A stretch of DNA of 64,000 nucleotides from Heterohyrax brucei. Its lineage: Eukaryota; Chordata; Mammalia; Hyracoidea; Procaviidae. The translations under genes were made by a program, and so were the position numbers. A model generated the notes under the pieces. It worked only from the letters and a program-made list of their open reading frames with translations, did no database searches and was not told the origin of the DNA. Of this stretch, positions 1-11,206 are shown in pieces. Positions within the stretch are counted from its first letter, which is position 1; each line of letters begins with the position of its first letter. The stretch is from positions 12,246,001 to 12,310,000 of the forward strand of contig CM053154.1 of the NCBI GenBank assembly GCA_028571685.1, written 5' to 3'.

Positions 1-228
1 TGTTATTACGATGCTACACAGACTTCAGCCCACCTCCCGGATTCAGAGAGCCTAGGAAGAAAGACCCAATGATTTACTTCTAAAAATTAGCTAATGAAAA
101 CCTCATGGATCCCATGGTCTGATCTTCCACTGATCGTGAGGTTGATGCAGCCTTTCATTCCATGGTGCCTTCAGTCTGCCACAGAAGTCAGGGACCAGCT
201 CAATGACAGCCAACAGCAACAGCACCAT
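1..228 (+). mobile_element. RTE-derived, internally deleted element
   Basis: Bases 50-115 match the RTE 5' UTR seen at 63755-63815 and, inverted, at 42120-42180 ('gaagaaagaccc', 'tttacttct', 'attagct', 'tgaaaacc'). From about 125 the sequence switches to the RTE 3' end: a cat-ggtgcc block, a degraded form of the terminal motif 'gccatgagtcgg...ctcgacggca', then a (caacag)n tail. The reverse transcriptase region is missing, so this is a short non-autonomous derivative, not a truncated LINE. It may extend left of the window. Divergence suggests an old copy. Confidence 0.6.
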
Positions 229-1633
229 CTTCATTTTTCAGGAAGATGAACACTTGTCGCTGGGATGTAAATAGGAATTAAAGAATGAAATTGCTCTGCC
301 TATTACAGTATCCAACAATCTTTATGCCCCTTCTGTTGTGCCTGGCAATGTCACAGTTCTTTGTCAACTCTAAATCACACAGAGAGATGGATTGTCAGCA
401 GTTGAATCAACCGAAGAGATTATGAAATTTCTATTTTTATGGATGCAAACATTAGAAAACCTTAAAAATGTTTATACCTAATGGGGGGAGGGAATTTTTA
501 TCTTAACAGTTGCATTTAGTGTCATAGGGAGAATATGGTCATCGTATAGCAAAATCAATAAATAATTCCAGCACACATTAAGCTCTAGACTGTACTGAGA
601 TGATTTTTCAGATAAGACTTCCATTTTGCTGGAGGACCTACTAGGAGATGCTTTAAGGGACTCTATTAAAAAAAAAAAAAAAATTAACCTCCGGGTGGTG
701 GTAACACTCTGAGCTAATGATGTCACACAGATGTTATTCCAAACTTAACCCAGTAATGAAATCTTAGACAGTATAAAGCAAAAAAAGGCTACTTGCTTCC
801 CATGCACATTTTTAGAATGTGCGTGTTTTTTCTCCAACTCACCGTTCAGACCAAAATTTAACTCCTTGACTATCTGCACACAACCTTCCTCCCCAGCCCC
901 ACACCCATGATAATCACTAGGAAAACAGAACCACAGCCAGCAAAACTCAAAACCACTGCTAACCTCTTAATACAGTGAGTCCTATCCGAAGAATGTACAG
1001 AGTTCCAAGACTTCTTCTTAAAAGTGAATAAAATAAGGACAGGGAGAGACCTTTGGACAATTTAGTTCTGAGATTCAAAATTTAAACCTGCCTTAGGCTT
1101 AGCTATAAAACTGTTTTCCAGTAACTAGAGAAATTATACTATCCCCAGGCATCTCAAGGACCTTGAAACTTCGTAAAAGCTCTTCGGAGGCCAAGTGCAA
1201 TAAAAATCTCTTAAACCTGCAGCAGTTTCTCTGCAATTTAAATTATTATAAATAATAATTTTTTAATTAAACCATCGCATTTATCTCTGTCCCATATGTG
1301 CTATGTTTTTTCAGGATTTCAATGTCTTTGTCATTGTTATTCAAGGAAGTTCTCGATGTACTCATACAAAATAGGCATATCAGAAATAAGAAAATCAAGT
1401 CTGACAGCTCTATGGAGCCAAAAGAGAAAGTTCAGGCATGCATTTAGGGAAGGCACCAACATATTCTTCACGGAATTGCCAAGTCTGGTTGGAACAAACC
1501 CCTGCAAACTCTAGATGAAGTCTTGTAGCAAGGCGCTTGGAGAAGAGTTCCTCCAACTTGGCCCAAACCAGCTGCCAACGAGTAGATTCCAACTTACAGA
1601 GACACCATGTGTCACAGCTAACTGTACTCCATG
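229..1633. other. No gene or repeat recognised
   Basis: AT-rich non-repetitive sequence with a 16-base A run at 668-683. Open frames are short and do not resemble proteins I know. I see no splice-flanked exon. Confidence 0.5.
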
Positions 1634-1998
1634 AGTTTTGTTTTGTTTCTTTATTGTGATTGAGTGAAAGTTTACAACACAATTTAAATTTGCATGCCCA
1701 CCTATCTGCAGCTCCTTCTGCTCTCCTTGCCCAGTGACAGCACACTCCTCCTCTCCGTTGTATACATGTTGTATCGTCTTAGCAATCTCCCATCCCCTCT
1801 TCTCCACCCTCTCCATTCCTCTCTAGTAAGAAGCCAGTAGGACAACATCTTATAGATGCATAGAACCATGAAGTGCACTCATGATATGGTCATTCTTTGT
1901 CCCCAAGTCCAGTTCATTTGTATCTGAAGAGCTGACCTCAGTAATAATCTATGATCAGGGGTAGCATCAGGTCTAGGGACCATGCTCCCAGGCCATGA
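1634..1998 (-). mobile_element. L1 3' UTR fragment (type B tail), reverse
   Basis: On the minus strand this ends with a 'gtaaactttcactcaatcacaat' type tail, the same as the plus-strand ends at 16000 and 47405. It carries the purine-rich 3' UTR typical of L1 (here read as pyrimidine-rich, 1700-1820). The strongly 5'-truncated form fits normal L1 target-primed insertion. An open frame here on the minus strand is a by-product of the base composition. Confidence 0.7.
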
Positions 1999-2135
1999 GG
2001 TTTTTATTTGCTGATATTTTTTGGAAGTAGATCACCAGGCCTTTCTTCCAAGGCACCTCTGAGTTGACTCGAACCTACAATTTTTCAGTTAACAGCTGGG
2101 CACGTTAATGGTTTGCACCACCCAGGGATGACTCC
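1999..2135 (-). mobile_element. AfroSINE, RTE-linked subtype, reverse
   Basis: Read on the minus strand, a tRNA-like head with 'ggtgcaaaccattaacg' and a B-box like 'ggttcgagtca' is followed by 'gaaaggcctggtgatctact'. That body sequence is also found in the RTE 5' UTR at 63760. The 3' part is truncated where it meets the L1 fragment. Confidence 0.75.
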
Positions 2136-3119
2136 CCACCTTCCCACACTTCAAGAAAACATCAGTGACCCTCTTAATCTATACCACCACTGCTCCTCTG
2201 AGTGAGCTCCCAACAGTTTCCGTATCTTGTCTTCTTTTCTCACAGCATCTTATACTCAAATCACTGCTGACCTTACTCTGTGTTCTGCCATAGTTTTCAA
2301 AATGCTGATTAGTTGTCTAATGAAGAGATCCCACTAGGTCTGTTCTCTGCACTGACAGAGACTGTGTACGCTTGGATATTTTAGGAGTGACAGTGTTGTT
2401 TCAATTTTGGTTGGTATAAATATTTTTTTGATGGCTGCAGCGCCAAGTTTCTGTCTGTCATTTGCCTGGCTTGACAGTTTAATTGTCAACTCGTCTCCAA
2501 AAGCAACTGCTTAGAGCTTCTCACTTTTGGGATCTGTAATTGATTAGGCTACACCTCAGTAATTTTAAGCACCTGCCTTAACTCCCGGTGCAGAGAAACT
2601 CATAAACCTCTCGAGAGCTCTAAACACTCTTGTGCTCCTTGAGCCACCTACTTCACTGTGAGGACAAGCAGCATCTCCTACTCCATTTAAATCAGTGACA
2701 CATCTCAAGAATTACTACTCCAGGTCCTCCTAGGCTCCACCTTGCCTGCTCAGCCTGCTTAACAGCAAGCTGAGCCATCTATTTAAAGGTTTTAAGTGGC
2801 TTGTTTACCTTCACCCTTTGGGGCAGATGGTTCCATCTTTTGCTTCAGAGCCAATTACACCCAGGAACTATTTTTCTTTTCCTTTGAATGTGGGGTAAAT
2901 GTTTCCCTTGGGTTCTAGTTGAATCCGTACTATTATCAGTGGGATACCAACACCATTTGGGAGCAGAATGTTTGAGAGACATATGGAGACCATCAGAAGA
3001 ACGTAATCAAAATAAATAAAGGATGAGGAAAAAAACAACACTCATGGAAGGATAAATGAGCTGAAACAAAAAGGCTGAGAATGGAACGTCTTGTGCTACC
3101 TGGCTCATTAATGTGAAAA
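2136..3119. other. No gene or repeat recognised
   Basis: Single-copy-looking sequence without long frames, tandem repeats or a family I can name. Confidence 0.45.
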
Positions 3120-3505
3120 TGCCAAGTGCTTTTAAATATTCATTATGTAAGTGGTGTTGGAGAAGAACGTTGAATGTATCATGGACCACTGAAAGAACAA
3201 ACAGATCTGTTATGGAAAAGGCACAACTAGAGTGCTCCTTGGAAGCAAAAATGGCAAGACTGTGCCTTACATACTTCAGAAGTGTTGTCAGGAAGGATCC
3301 GTCCCTGGAGGACATCATGCTTGATGGAGGGGATGGTCAGCAAAACAGAGGAAGACCCTCAGCAAGATGGATTAACAGTGGTCACAACTATGAGTTTAAG
3401 CATAAAAATGATTGTGGACATCACAGAAGATAGGGCAATGATTCATTCTGTTGCCCATAGGGTCACTATGAGTCAGAAGTGACTCAACGGCACCTAGTAA
3501 CAAAA
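3120..3505 (+). mobile_element. RTE LINE 3' end (ORF C-terminus plus tail)
   Basis: The translated part reads like the RTE C-terminal domain ('WCWRR.LN', 'RTNRSV', 'EAKMARLCLTYF', 'VRKDPSLED'). The tail ends 'gggtcactatgagtcagaa...ctcaacggcacctagtaacaa'. The first 100 codons are still largely open but the start is truncated, so it is a 5'-truncated dead copy. The same block recurs at 14822 (minus), 28322 (minus), 48215, 54573 (minus) and 60924. Confidence 0.9.
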
Positions 3506-3867
3506 GCAAGTCATTTATTGTCTGTGTAGAAGTCCTTCTGTTCCAGGTCTGCAAAGCCATTCTCATCAACCTCAAGGGTGTACTGAGTTCCCCTGAATTT
3601 ACAGCAGTCTACCAATTTGTGGTAGAGGTTTTAGAGCAATGTGACTCTTACCTTCAAAAAGTCCAAAGTTTATTGGTTATCTCAACTTCAGTAAAAACAA
3701 GGTCTTAACTTCAAACTACCTGTGGTGAGTGGATGACCCCAAGGACGCTAGATTAAGGACAATAGAAGAAAGATGTCATTCTTCATGGTCCAAAATCAAC
3801 CACTAAAATACACACATTAACAAATCAATTATGCAGTATCAACTTCATACTAGATATAGACCAAAAA
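3506..3867. other. No gene or repeat recognised
   Basis: Short unassigned stretch between an RTE end and a SINE fragment. Confidence 0.4.
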
Positions 3868-3933
3868 AAAAAAAAACCCCAAATCCACTGCCATCGAGTG
3901 GTGTCCCACTCATAGCAACCCTAGACAGTCATC
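3868..3933 (-). mobile_element. AfroSINE 3' fragment, reverse
   Basis: An A-run and then 'ccactgccatcgagtggtgt' followed by 'cccactcatagcaaccct' is the reverse complement of the AfroSINE 3' terminus. The tRNA head is missing. Confidence 0.8.
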
Positions 3934-3976
3934 ACAAATTGTTACTTTTAATTGTAAAGATTATCCAAACATACTC

Positions 3977-4485
3977 TGGTGTGAATTGAATTCTATCCCC
4001 CAAATATATGTGTATCAATTTAGCTGGGCCATGAGTCCCAGTATTCTGTGATTATCCATCATTTGATGAATTTTTCCTACAGGTTGTAAATTCTATCAGT
4101 ATGAGTTATTAAAATCGATTAGCAGGACATATATTGATGAGGGCTACGAGATTAGATAGTATCTTAAGCCAATCTCTTTGGAGGTATAAAAGAGAGAAGT
4201 GCACAAAGAGACATGGGGACCTCATATCACCAAGAGAGCAGTGCCTGAAGCACAGGGCATCCTTTCAACCTGAAGTTTCCATGCTGAGATGCTCACAGAC
4301 CAAAGCAAGACTGATGCATCACAAGGAACTTCTTCCAGAACCAATAGAGGGAAAGAGCCTTCTCCTGGAGCCAGCACCCTGAGTTCAGACTTCTGGCCTA
4401 CTGGACTGTGAGAGAATAAACTTCTCTTTGTTAAAACCATCTACTTGCAGAATTTCTGTTACAGCAGCACTAGATGACAAAGACA
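3977..4485 (+). mobile_element. MaLR/ERVL-like solo LTR with 5-bp TSD
   Basis: The 509-bp element runs from 'tggtgtgaattgaat' to 'agatgacaaagaca' (TG...CA). It is flanked by perfect 'tactc' repeats at 3972-3976 and 4486-4490. A 5-bp duplication is typical of class III/MaLR elements. Inside are 'gtataaaagagag' (TATA-like, near 4185) and 'aataaactt' (polyadenylation-like, near 4416). No internal retroviral coding region adjoins, so it is a solo LTR. Sister copies lie at 13764 (minus), 21349, 43852, 50177 and 60381 (minus). Confidence 0.85.
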
Positions 4486-4506
4486 TACTCCATCTTGATA
4501 CTCCTC

Positions 4507-4585
4507 TTTTGAAGAAGTGGCTGGAATAATGCCTGGCATATAGTTAGAGCTCAATAAGGGTCTTTTGAATGAATGAGTAAGAAGG
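4507..4585 (+). repeat. MIR/L2-type 3' end fragment
   Basis: 'aatgcctggcatatagt' followed by 'gctcaataa...gaatgaatga' is the terminal signature shared by MIR and L2 elements. It is too short to separate the two. Confidence 0.6.
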
Positions 4586-4946
4586 AATGCCTGACTATGG
4601 TGGCTGAATAGGGTTAGAACTGGCACAGTTGAAATTATAGTGCAAAAAGGAAAATTTTAACCAAGTAACAAAATTGCATGGTTAAGTGCTTTGTTCAGAA
4701 GCTTCTAGCAGCATTTGGCATGCTGAAAAGAAGGGAGAAAAGTGCCAACTGAGAATTCTAAATCTGTTGAAAATAACCTTCAAAAAATACAGTAAAATGA
4801 AGACATTTTGATTAAAAACAAAGCTGAATTTGTTACCAGCACACCTGCATTTCTAGAAATACTGAAGAATGTCATTCAGACTGAAGAAAATGAAAGCTGG
4901 ATATACAGAAAGGTATGACGCATACTGGAAAAGGTAAATATGTGGC

Positions 4947-5347
4947 TGTTATGGATTGAATTGTGTCTCTGAAGAATATGTGTTGGAATCCTAACCTCTA
5001 GATTTGTGGATATAATCTCATTTGGGAATACAGCTTCCTTTGTTATGTTAACGAGGCCACATCAGTGTAAACTATGTGTTAATAATTTGAAATACAAAAA
5101 GAACAGATTAGGCACAAAGACAAACAAGCAAGGTGGGGGGGGGGATTGGATGCCACACTTCATGAAGATTACCAAGGAACTGAGAAACAGCAGCCAGAAG
5201 AGACAAGGGCTGAAGGAGAGAGAAAGCCTCCTCATAGAGCCAGGGCCTTGAATTCAGATGTCTAGCCTCCTAAAATGAGAAAATAAGTTTCTTTAAAGCT
5301 GCTTGTTTAGGATATTTCAGTTAGGGCGTCGCCAGATAAGTAAGGCA
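4947..5347 (+). mobile_element. MLT1/MaLR-type LTR nested in L1M
   Basis: Begins 'tgttatggattgaattgtgt' and ends near 'agataagtaaggca', with an 'aaaatgagaaaataagtttc' polyadenylation-like region. It separates two parts of the same L1M. Flanking pentamers (gtggc/gcaac) match at only 3 of 5 positions, as expected for an old insertion. A run of ten G lies at 5135-5144. Confidence 0.75.
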
Positions 5348-6472
5348 GCAACTAAACACAGACTAGTATTTTCCTCTCCCAATTTCCTTCATATCCCGAA
5401 AAGACTGTTTAAAACAAATACAATAATATTCTAACTTATGGAGTCCAAGTACATAAAAGTAGAATACATGGCAAAAACAACACAAAGAATAGAAGATGGG
5501 TAAGTGGACTTAGACGGTTTTAAAGTTCTTTCATTTGTGAGGTGGGAAAGATGAAATGGGCAGTGTCAGGTGTGAAAAGTGAAAAATGAAGTATGAGACG
5601 GGACAAAATTAGCTCTAGGACTCTAACAATTTAAGAATGCATATTGTTGGCCCCAGATAAAACACTAAAATAATGTGTGGTTAATAAGTCACTATAGGAA
5701 TAAGATACTAAAAATATTTGATTAACTCCCAAAAAGCAAAAAGGAGTAACTAAAGAACAAAAAATAAGAAGGGACAAATAATATACAAATGGCAAGATGG
5801 TAAACTTAGAGCTAATATGATCAAGTATCACAAATTTAATGATAAAGACACATAACAGTATATGAATGGAGAAGAATATGACTTGTAGACTGTAAGCACA
5901 AGAAAGGTGGACTTGCTATATTATTAGTTACAATACAAACACCAAGAAAAGAAATATTACCATAGATAAAAAGGAACATTTCATAACTTATATTAAGAGT
6001 CATTGTATGAGGAAGAACTAGCAATCATAAATATACATGCACCAAATAACAGAGCTTCAAAATACATGAAGCAAGAATTAAAGAGAGAAATACACTAATC
6101 TACTATCATATTTGGAGGTTTTGACATTTGTCTGTCACTAATTGATAGAATGAGTCAACAAAAAAGAAGACATGAATGACACTAAACAACACTGTAAATC
6201 AATTTGATTTAGTTCACATTTACAGAACACTGAAGCCAATACCTTCAGAATACATGTTTTGTTCAAGTGTAGATGAAATGTATGCCAACATAGGCTATAT
6301 ACTAGACCATGAAGTGAGTATCAATAAATTTTCAAAGACTGCAATCTTGCAGAGTAAGTTCTTGACTCATAATGGATTTTAACTAAATATTAATAAAAAA
6401 TAAACTAATAAAATCAATATATCTGGAAAGTCCACAGATATTTAGAAAGTAAATTACACAATATCATGTGAT

Positions 6473-6680
6473 GTTATTGTTGTTGATAGGCTCCATCATG
6501 TCAATTTCAACTCATAGCAATCCTATGTGATGGAGTACAATTATCCCATAGGGTTCTCTTGGCTATAATCTTTACAGAAGCAAACAGCCAGGTCTTTCTC
6601 CCATGAAACCACTGAGTGGATGTGAAATGTCAACTTTTGGTTAGCAGCTGAACTCCTAACTGTAGAGCCAACGGGGCTCA
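6473..6680 (-). mobile_element. AfroSINE, near full length, reverse
   Basis: Minus strand: a degraded tRNA-like head (6640-6680), the 'gaaagacctggctgtttgct' body, then 'actatgggataattg' and a 3' end shared with RTE, followed by a gttgttgttg-type A/C-rich tail. Inserted in L1M ORF2 sequence. Confidence 0.85.
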
Positions 6681-7085
6681 TTAATATAAAATAAGTATGA
6701 TAAATCATGTGAATATAACTGATGAGTCAAAAGAGAAATCACAAGGAAAAGTAGAAAATACTTCAATTGAATAAACTCATCTGCAAGATGCAGCTAAAGT
6801 AGGTTTAAATAGAGCTCTAAAACAGCTTTAAACAGCCATGTTAAAAAATGAAGTTTAAAATCAGTGATCTAAGTTTCTACCTTAAGAAACTAAAAAAAAA
6901 GACAAGCTAATTAAATAGCAGCTAAGAACAAAGGTAAAAGCAAAAATCAACGAAGTAGAAAACAGACTATAAAAGTAGTCTGTTGGTTGGTTCTTAAACT
7001 ATCAAAATTGAAAACATATGTCCTTTGAAAGGCACTGTTAAGAGAATGAAAAAGCAAATCATGAGCTAGAAGAAAACACAAACCA

Positions 7086-7867
7086 AAACTACATCATTTC
7101 ATTGTTTAATCATAAAATGCAAATATTAGAATATTATTTATTATATAATATTTATCTTTGTATCACTTATAACTATAAATATGTAATATATTTATAATAT
7201 ATAAATAACATACATATTATTACTTCTAATGCAAAGTTATTATAGCTGTTTTGTCCAAAAACATGTTTTAAATTAACTGTGTCCGATAATTAAGATAAAT
7301 AAAAGTGCAGATGAATGTGCCTAAATGCATAAGTACAAGCCTCTAAAACCACACAATTGTTTTGCATTGCTTTCAGTCTTAGTAATGTGTTGCCTTGTCA
7401 GTGATTAACACTGCTGCAGAATTTAAATTTTAACATCATTAAATTATACTTCAATGATTATTCAAATGTAGTTCACACTTCAGAAAAAGAATTATGGTGA
7501 AACACTGCTGTTGCAGAGAAACTACATGCAATCAAAACACAAATAGTGTATAAAACATCATTCTTTAATAACTTAACCACTTTAAATGCTCAGCCTCAGC
7601 TCAGTGGAGCAAATTGTGCTTTAACAATAAAACAATAATGCTTTCCATCCCAGAACTGCCAAACATTTAATGACCCACGTGCATTTTACACAGCTTAAAT
7701 AATAAACAGTATTAACATTTTCCACAAGCTTTAAACTTCATCCCAGGTTAAGTGCTTAAAATGCATATCTTCTACTTCTAATTGCCATTGGCATTATCAA
7801 GTTTAAAGAAAGCCAAAGGGCCAGTAAAATGTGCTTTGTGGACTCAACCAGATTATTAAGAAGAAAC
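7086..7867. other. Repeat-poor AT-rich segment
   Basis: 7105-7215 is nearly pure A/T with small palindromes. 7250-7850 shows no repeat family and is rich in TAAT/ATTA cores with an E-box (cacgtg, 7677-7682). There is no long reading frame. A non-coding regulatory role is possible but unproven. Confidence 0.4.
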
Positions 7868-7985
7868 CCCCAAAAGCCAAGCCCATTGCCATCAAGTCAG
7901 TTCCGACTCATAGTGACACTATAGGACAGAGTAGAACTGCCCCATAGGTGTCCAAGGAGTACCTGGAGGACTTGAACTGGAGACA
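7868..7985 (-). mobile_element. AfroSINE, head missing, reverse
   Basis: 'cccattgccatcaagtcag' then 'ttccgactcatagtgac', 'aggacagagtagaactgcc' and 'tccaaggagtacctgg' are the reverse complement of the AfroSINE body and 3' end. The tRNA part is absent beyond 7985. Confidence 0.9.
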
Positions 7986-8215
7986 TTAAGAAGGAAGGAA
8001 AACTTTAAATACATCTTTGATTATGCCACTAAAATTCTACCATTGTTTTGCATGAGAATTCCGTATTTTATGGCTGCAGCAGGGCCTGCCCGTAGCATCA
8101 GTAAGCACTTCTGTAGCCCTCCTGAGGGTGGGACATCCTGCCAGGCATGGAGGATACACAGGGGTGGAAAACTAGGAAACAATGAGAAGCTTGGAAAAAA
8201 CAGGGGTGGGGACAC

Positions 8216-8395
8216 AGTGGGTCAGAATTCAAAGCCCATTTCTGACCCTTGCTGAGTAATTCTGGGTTTTTCCTCTCTAAGCCTCTATCTTCCTTTCTGT
8301 AAACCAGAGTGAACTCTCCAAACAACTCTGAAAAGCAGAGATGAAGTGTGATAACATGTAAGTCAAGAATCACATGGCTCAGGTTAAGACAAAAA
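8216..8395 (+). repeat. MIR element, diverged
   Basis: The order 'gggtcagaattcaaagccc', 'tgacccttgctgagtaattc', 'aagcctctatcttcct', 'tctgtaaacc', 'ataacatgtaa' parallels the MIR core and its flanks. It is badly diverged. Confidence 0.5.
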
Positions 8396-9439
8396 TAATA
8401 TTAAGCCAATAATAAAAATTGATTCAAGTTTATTTAATACACAATTCTCAAGTTAGGGCATCATTTCTCACTAAAGGGTCAAAAATGCTCCAAAGAAGAA
8501 AAACAAACAACAGACTCTTGTACTCTAGTTTCTTGCCACTAACTGGCATGGAAACAGGGCCTGAACAGAGTTTACATGATAATTCATGGACAAGCAATAT
8601 TTCCTTGAAGAGTAATTCAAATAATTGTGAATCTATGTTAAAACACAGCTCTAGAATGACCTTTGAAGCTTTTGTTGTTGAAAGTGTTCCTAGATTTATT
8701 CTTTGAAAAGAGCACAATGCCCAAGGCAAAACATTATTTTCTAATTAGCTAGACTACTGTTTGACTTAAAGGTGACTTTAGGAAACCAGTTTTCTCAAGG
8801 ATCAAAGTTGAAAGCAGGGCTTGGAACTCACTGGAATTGACTGAGTCAAGGCCAGCCACGCAAAACTGGAAGAGATAGGAATTTTGTAAATTCGAGTGAA
8901 CAGCAATGATAATCAGAATGGGAAAAATTATAGGTTGAAGTTCTAAAACGGGAGATTTAAAAGAGGTGCAGGGAGGCTTTTCAGGAGCCTGTTGCAGGAG
9001 ACTAGATTATTAGCAAGACTGCAGAGAGTGACACACATTCTAAACAGAAGGTCTGCAACCAGTTTTGAGGAGGGCACCTCTGTAACCAGCTCTGCTCAAA
9101 ATCCCAAGGGACAGGATGGGGAAGAGATTTGGTTGCCAGGCAACATATATGCTGCCCTTGTCTTCTAAGAGGAAATTACGTGTCTAGCAGGGCTTTAAAT
9201 CATTATTTTTCCCATTCTAGTTCACTCAGATTTTTTTTTAATTCAGATCTATTTTGGTGTCACTTCTTCAGCCATGACTGAACCAGGCAAAACCAGTTTA
9301 AATCCCCAATTCAAAGATCATTTCAAGGTGATACCCTGATGAGTCACCTCAACCTCCATAAGATCCAGAAAGCTGGATTCCATGAAAAAGAAAGACTCTG
9401 TTCCTCATAGGAAAATAATAAATGAAATGAAACCATTGA
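8396..9439. other. No gene or repeat recognised
   Basis: Single-copy-looking sequence. Two opposing frames of about 95 codons around 8420-8730 look like chance overlaps. Confidence 0.4.
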
Positions 9440-9751
9440 AAGTAATAAGAGAAAATCAAGGTGGTAGTTTTATCATTCCAGAATGAGAGAATCCTTTTTG
9501 AAACTGAAAAGGAAAGGTAAAGATACAAAAGAAAATATTGACATAATTCATCCTGTAAAAAAATGGTATTTCTGTTTACCAAAAAGAAATCCTCAATGTT
9601 GAAATATAAAACAAACTGGGAAAAAAACTTGCACTCAATGTCACAAAGAGCTAAATCTTTAGTATATAAAAAGCTCTTCAAAATCAAGATAAAAAAACAA
9701 ACACTCAAGGGTTAAAAATGAGCATGGATAAGAAAGGTAATTCTTTCAAAC

Positions 9752-9912
9752 AAAAATACAAAACAAATCCATTGCATCAATTCTAACTTACAGTGACCCT
9801 ACAGGACAGAGTAGAACCACCTAACAGCGTTTCCAAGGAGCAGCTGGTAGATTCCAGCTGCAAGCATTTTAGTCAGCAGCTGGACGCTTAACCACTACAT
9901 CACCATGGCTCA
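9752..9912 (-). mobile_element. AfroSINE, reverse (head-to-head partner)
   Basis: Full SINE on the minus strand: the 3' end at 9765 ('ccattgcatcaattc', 'taacttacagtgacccta') and the head at 9890-9912 ('cttaaccactacatcac'). Confidence 0.9.
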
Positions 9913-9948
9913 ATATTCAACAAATAGTTGCACTCCTTCTAGAAGCTG

Positions 9949-10118
9949 GAAACCCTTGTGGCATAGTGGTTAAGAGCTATGGCTGTTAACCAAAAGGTCA
10001 GCAGTTTGAATCTACCAGGTGAACCTTAGAAACCATACGGGACAGCTCTACTGTGTCCTACAGGGTCACTCTGAGTCACAATTGACTCAGCGGCAATGGG
10101 TTTGGTTTTTCTTTGTTG
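9949..10118 (+). mobile_element. AfroSINE, full length
   Basis: The A-box region 'tggcatagtggttaagagc' and B-box region 'ggtcagcagtttgaatct' show the tRNA-derived Pol III head. The body has 'acagctctactgtgtcctac' and the 3' end 'gggtcactctgagtcacaat', then 'gggtttggttttt'. It is one of the better-preserved copies. Confidence 0.92.
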
Positions 10119-10998
10119 ATGTTGTAGAAGCCAAGCAATGTTCTGGGACCTGGAGATTAGAATAAACAAAACAGATGAAAACCTCAGCCCTTGTAGAACT
10201 AACCTTCTAGTAAAAAGAATAAATACAAGTGGGGAAAAAAAATATCAAGGAAAGGCAAACTAAAGCAACAAGGAGTTCCCACTTAACTTGGCAAAGACTT
10301 AAAAGGTAGGGTAGAAGGCAGTTCAATTGTATGTCTTAGAAGCTTTAAAGACTGAAAGCTTATTTTCAAAAATTCTGTTTTTAGGAATTTGTCCTAAGGA
10401 AATCTATAAGGATACTGGTACACAGACATTCAGTACAGTCTCATTTTTAATCATAAAAAACTGAAAAGAACTCAAACATCTACCAATAAGCAGTTGGCAT
10501 CAGTAAAGTGTTGATAACAATGTTATATACAATGATGTAAAACACAGGCATTTAAAAAAATCATAGCATTTAGAAAATGTCCAAAACACATTGACAAATA
10601 GAGCAGGTTTCAAAATTGTACTTATGGCATGGCATCATTTTTATGTTAAAATATATATGTAGATGTAAATACTTGTAAGCATAAATAAAATCCTGGCTGA
10701 CAACATCTCAAAACGTAATAATGGCAGCGGGTATCTGCAAGCAGAGACTCTGTGGGTAATTTTTTAAATCTACATTTCTATAGTTCTGAATTGTTTGCAA
10801 TAAACATGACTTCTATCATCAGAAAGTGCTACAACCATTTACACTGGAAAGTTTCTATTAAAGCTTGCAATGTAAAGAAAGTTACAATGGTTCATTCGAT
10901 CATAATTAAAAGAAAAGAAATGTGCAGTGGCAGAAAAAGATGAAAAATGCCCAGTGGCATACCCATTCCTAGAAGAATTATGCTCAAAATAGTCAGAA

Positions 10999-11206
10999 AA
11001 AACAGCCCTCTGCCACTGAGTCTTTTCCTACTTGTGGCAGCCCCATGTGTCACGGAGCAGAACTGTGCCTCACAGGGTTTTCAAGCCGCGACCTTTCACA
11101 AATGAGGTTGACAGGCCTTTCTTCCCAAGTTTCTCTGGGTGTGTTAGAACTGACAACCTTGCCGTTAGTATTTAGTGCTTAATCATTTGTACCACCTGGG
11201 GACTCC
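10999..11206 (-). mobile_element. AfroSINE, RTE-linked subtype, reverse
   Basis: Minus strand: head 'ggtggtacaaatgattaagc', then 'gttctaacacacc', 'gaaagaaaggcctgtcaacc', 'ccctgtgaggcacagttctg' and a degraded 3' end at 11000-11040. Confidence 0.8.

Larger units (their letters stand above)
4640..7085 (+). mobile_element. Old L1M LINE: ORF1 end to ORF2 start, interrupted
   Basis: Sequence around 4750-4945 matches the L1 ORF1 C-terminal/inter-ORF region ('aaagctgaatttgttaccag', 'tacagaaaggtatgac'). 5400-5840 matches the inter-ORF spacer. 5990-6330 matches the ORF2 endonuclease region ('tatacatgcaccaaataac', 'tttacagaacact'). 6720-6990 matches further ORF2. Stops and indels abound in every frame. 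An LTR (4947-5347) and an AfroSINE (6473-6680) are inserted in it, so this L1 is older than both. Confidence 0.75.
9440..10950 (+). mobile_element. L1M LINE, ORF2 end and 3' UTR, interrupted by two SINEs
   Basis: 9600-9740 and 10360-10640 follow the old mammalian L1 ORF2 C-terminus ('tttgtcctaaggaaat', 'acaatgatgtaaaacacagg', 'gagcaggtttcaaaattgta'). The 3' UTR continues to about 10830. All frames are broken. Two AfroSINEs at 9752-9912 and 9949-10118 interrupt it. Confidence 0.7.

Noticed and set aside
1296-1745. Overlapping frames on both strands near 1.3-1.8 kb
   Set aside because: The minus-strand frames enter the reversed L1 tail. The plus-strand frame has no family resemblance.
9949-10000. 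tRNA-like A and B boxes
   Set aside because: They belong to SINE heads. No complete cloverleaf tRNA gene is formed at any copy.
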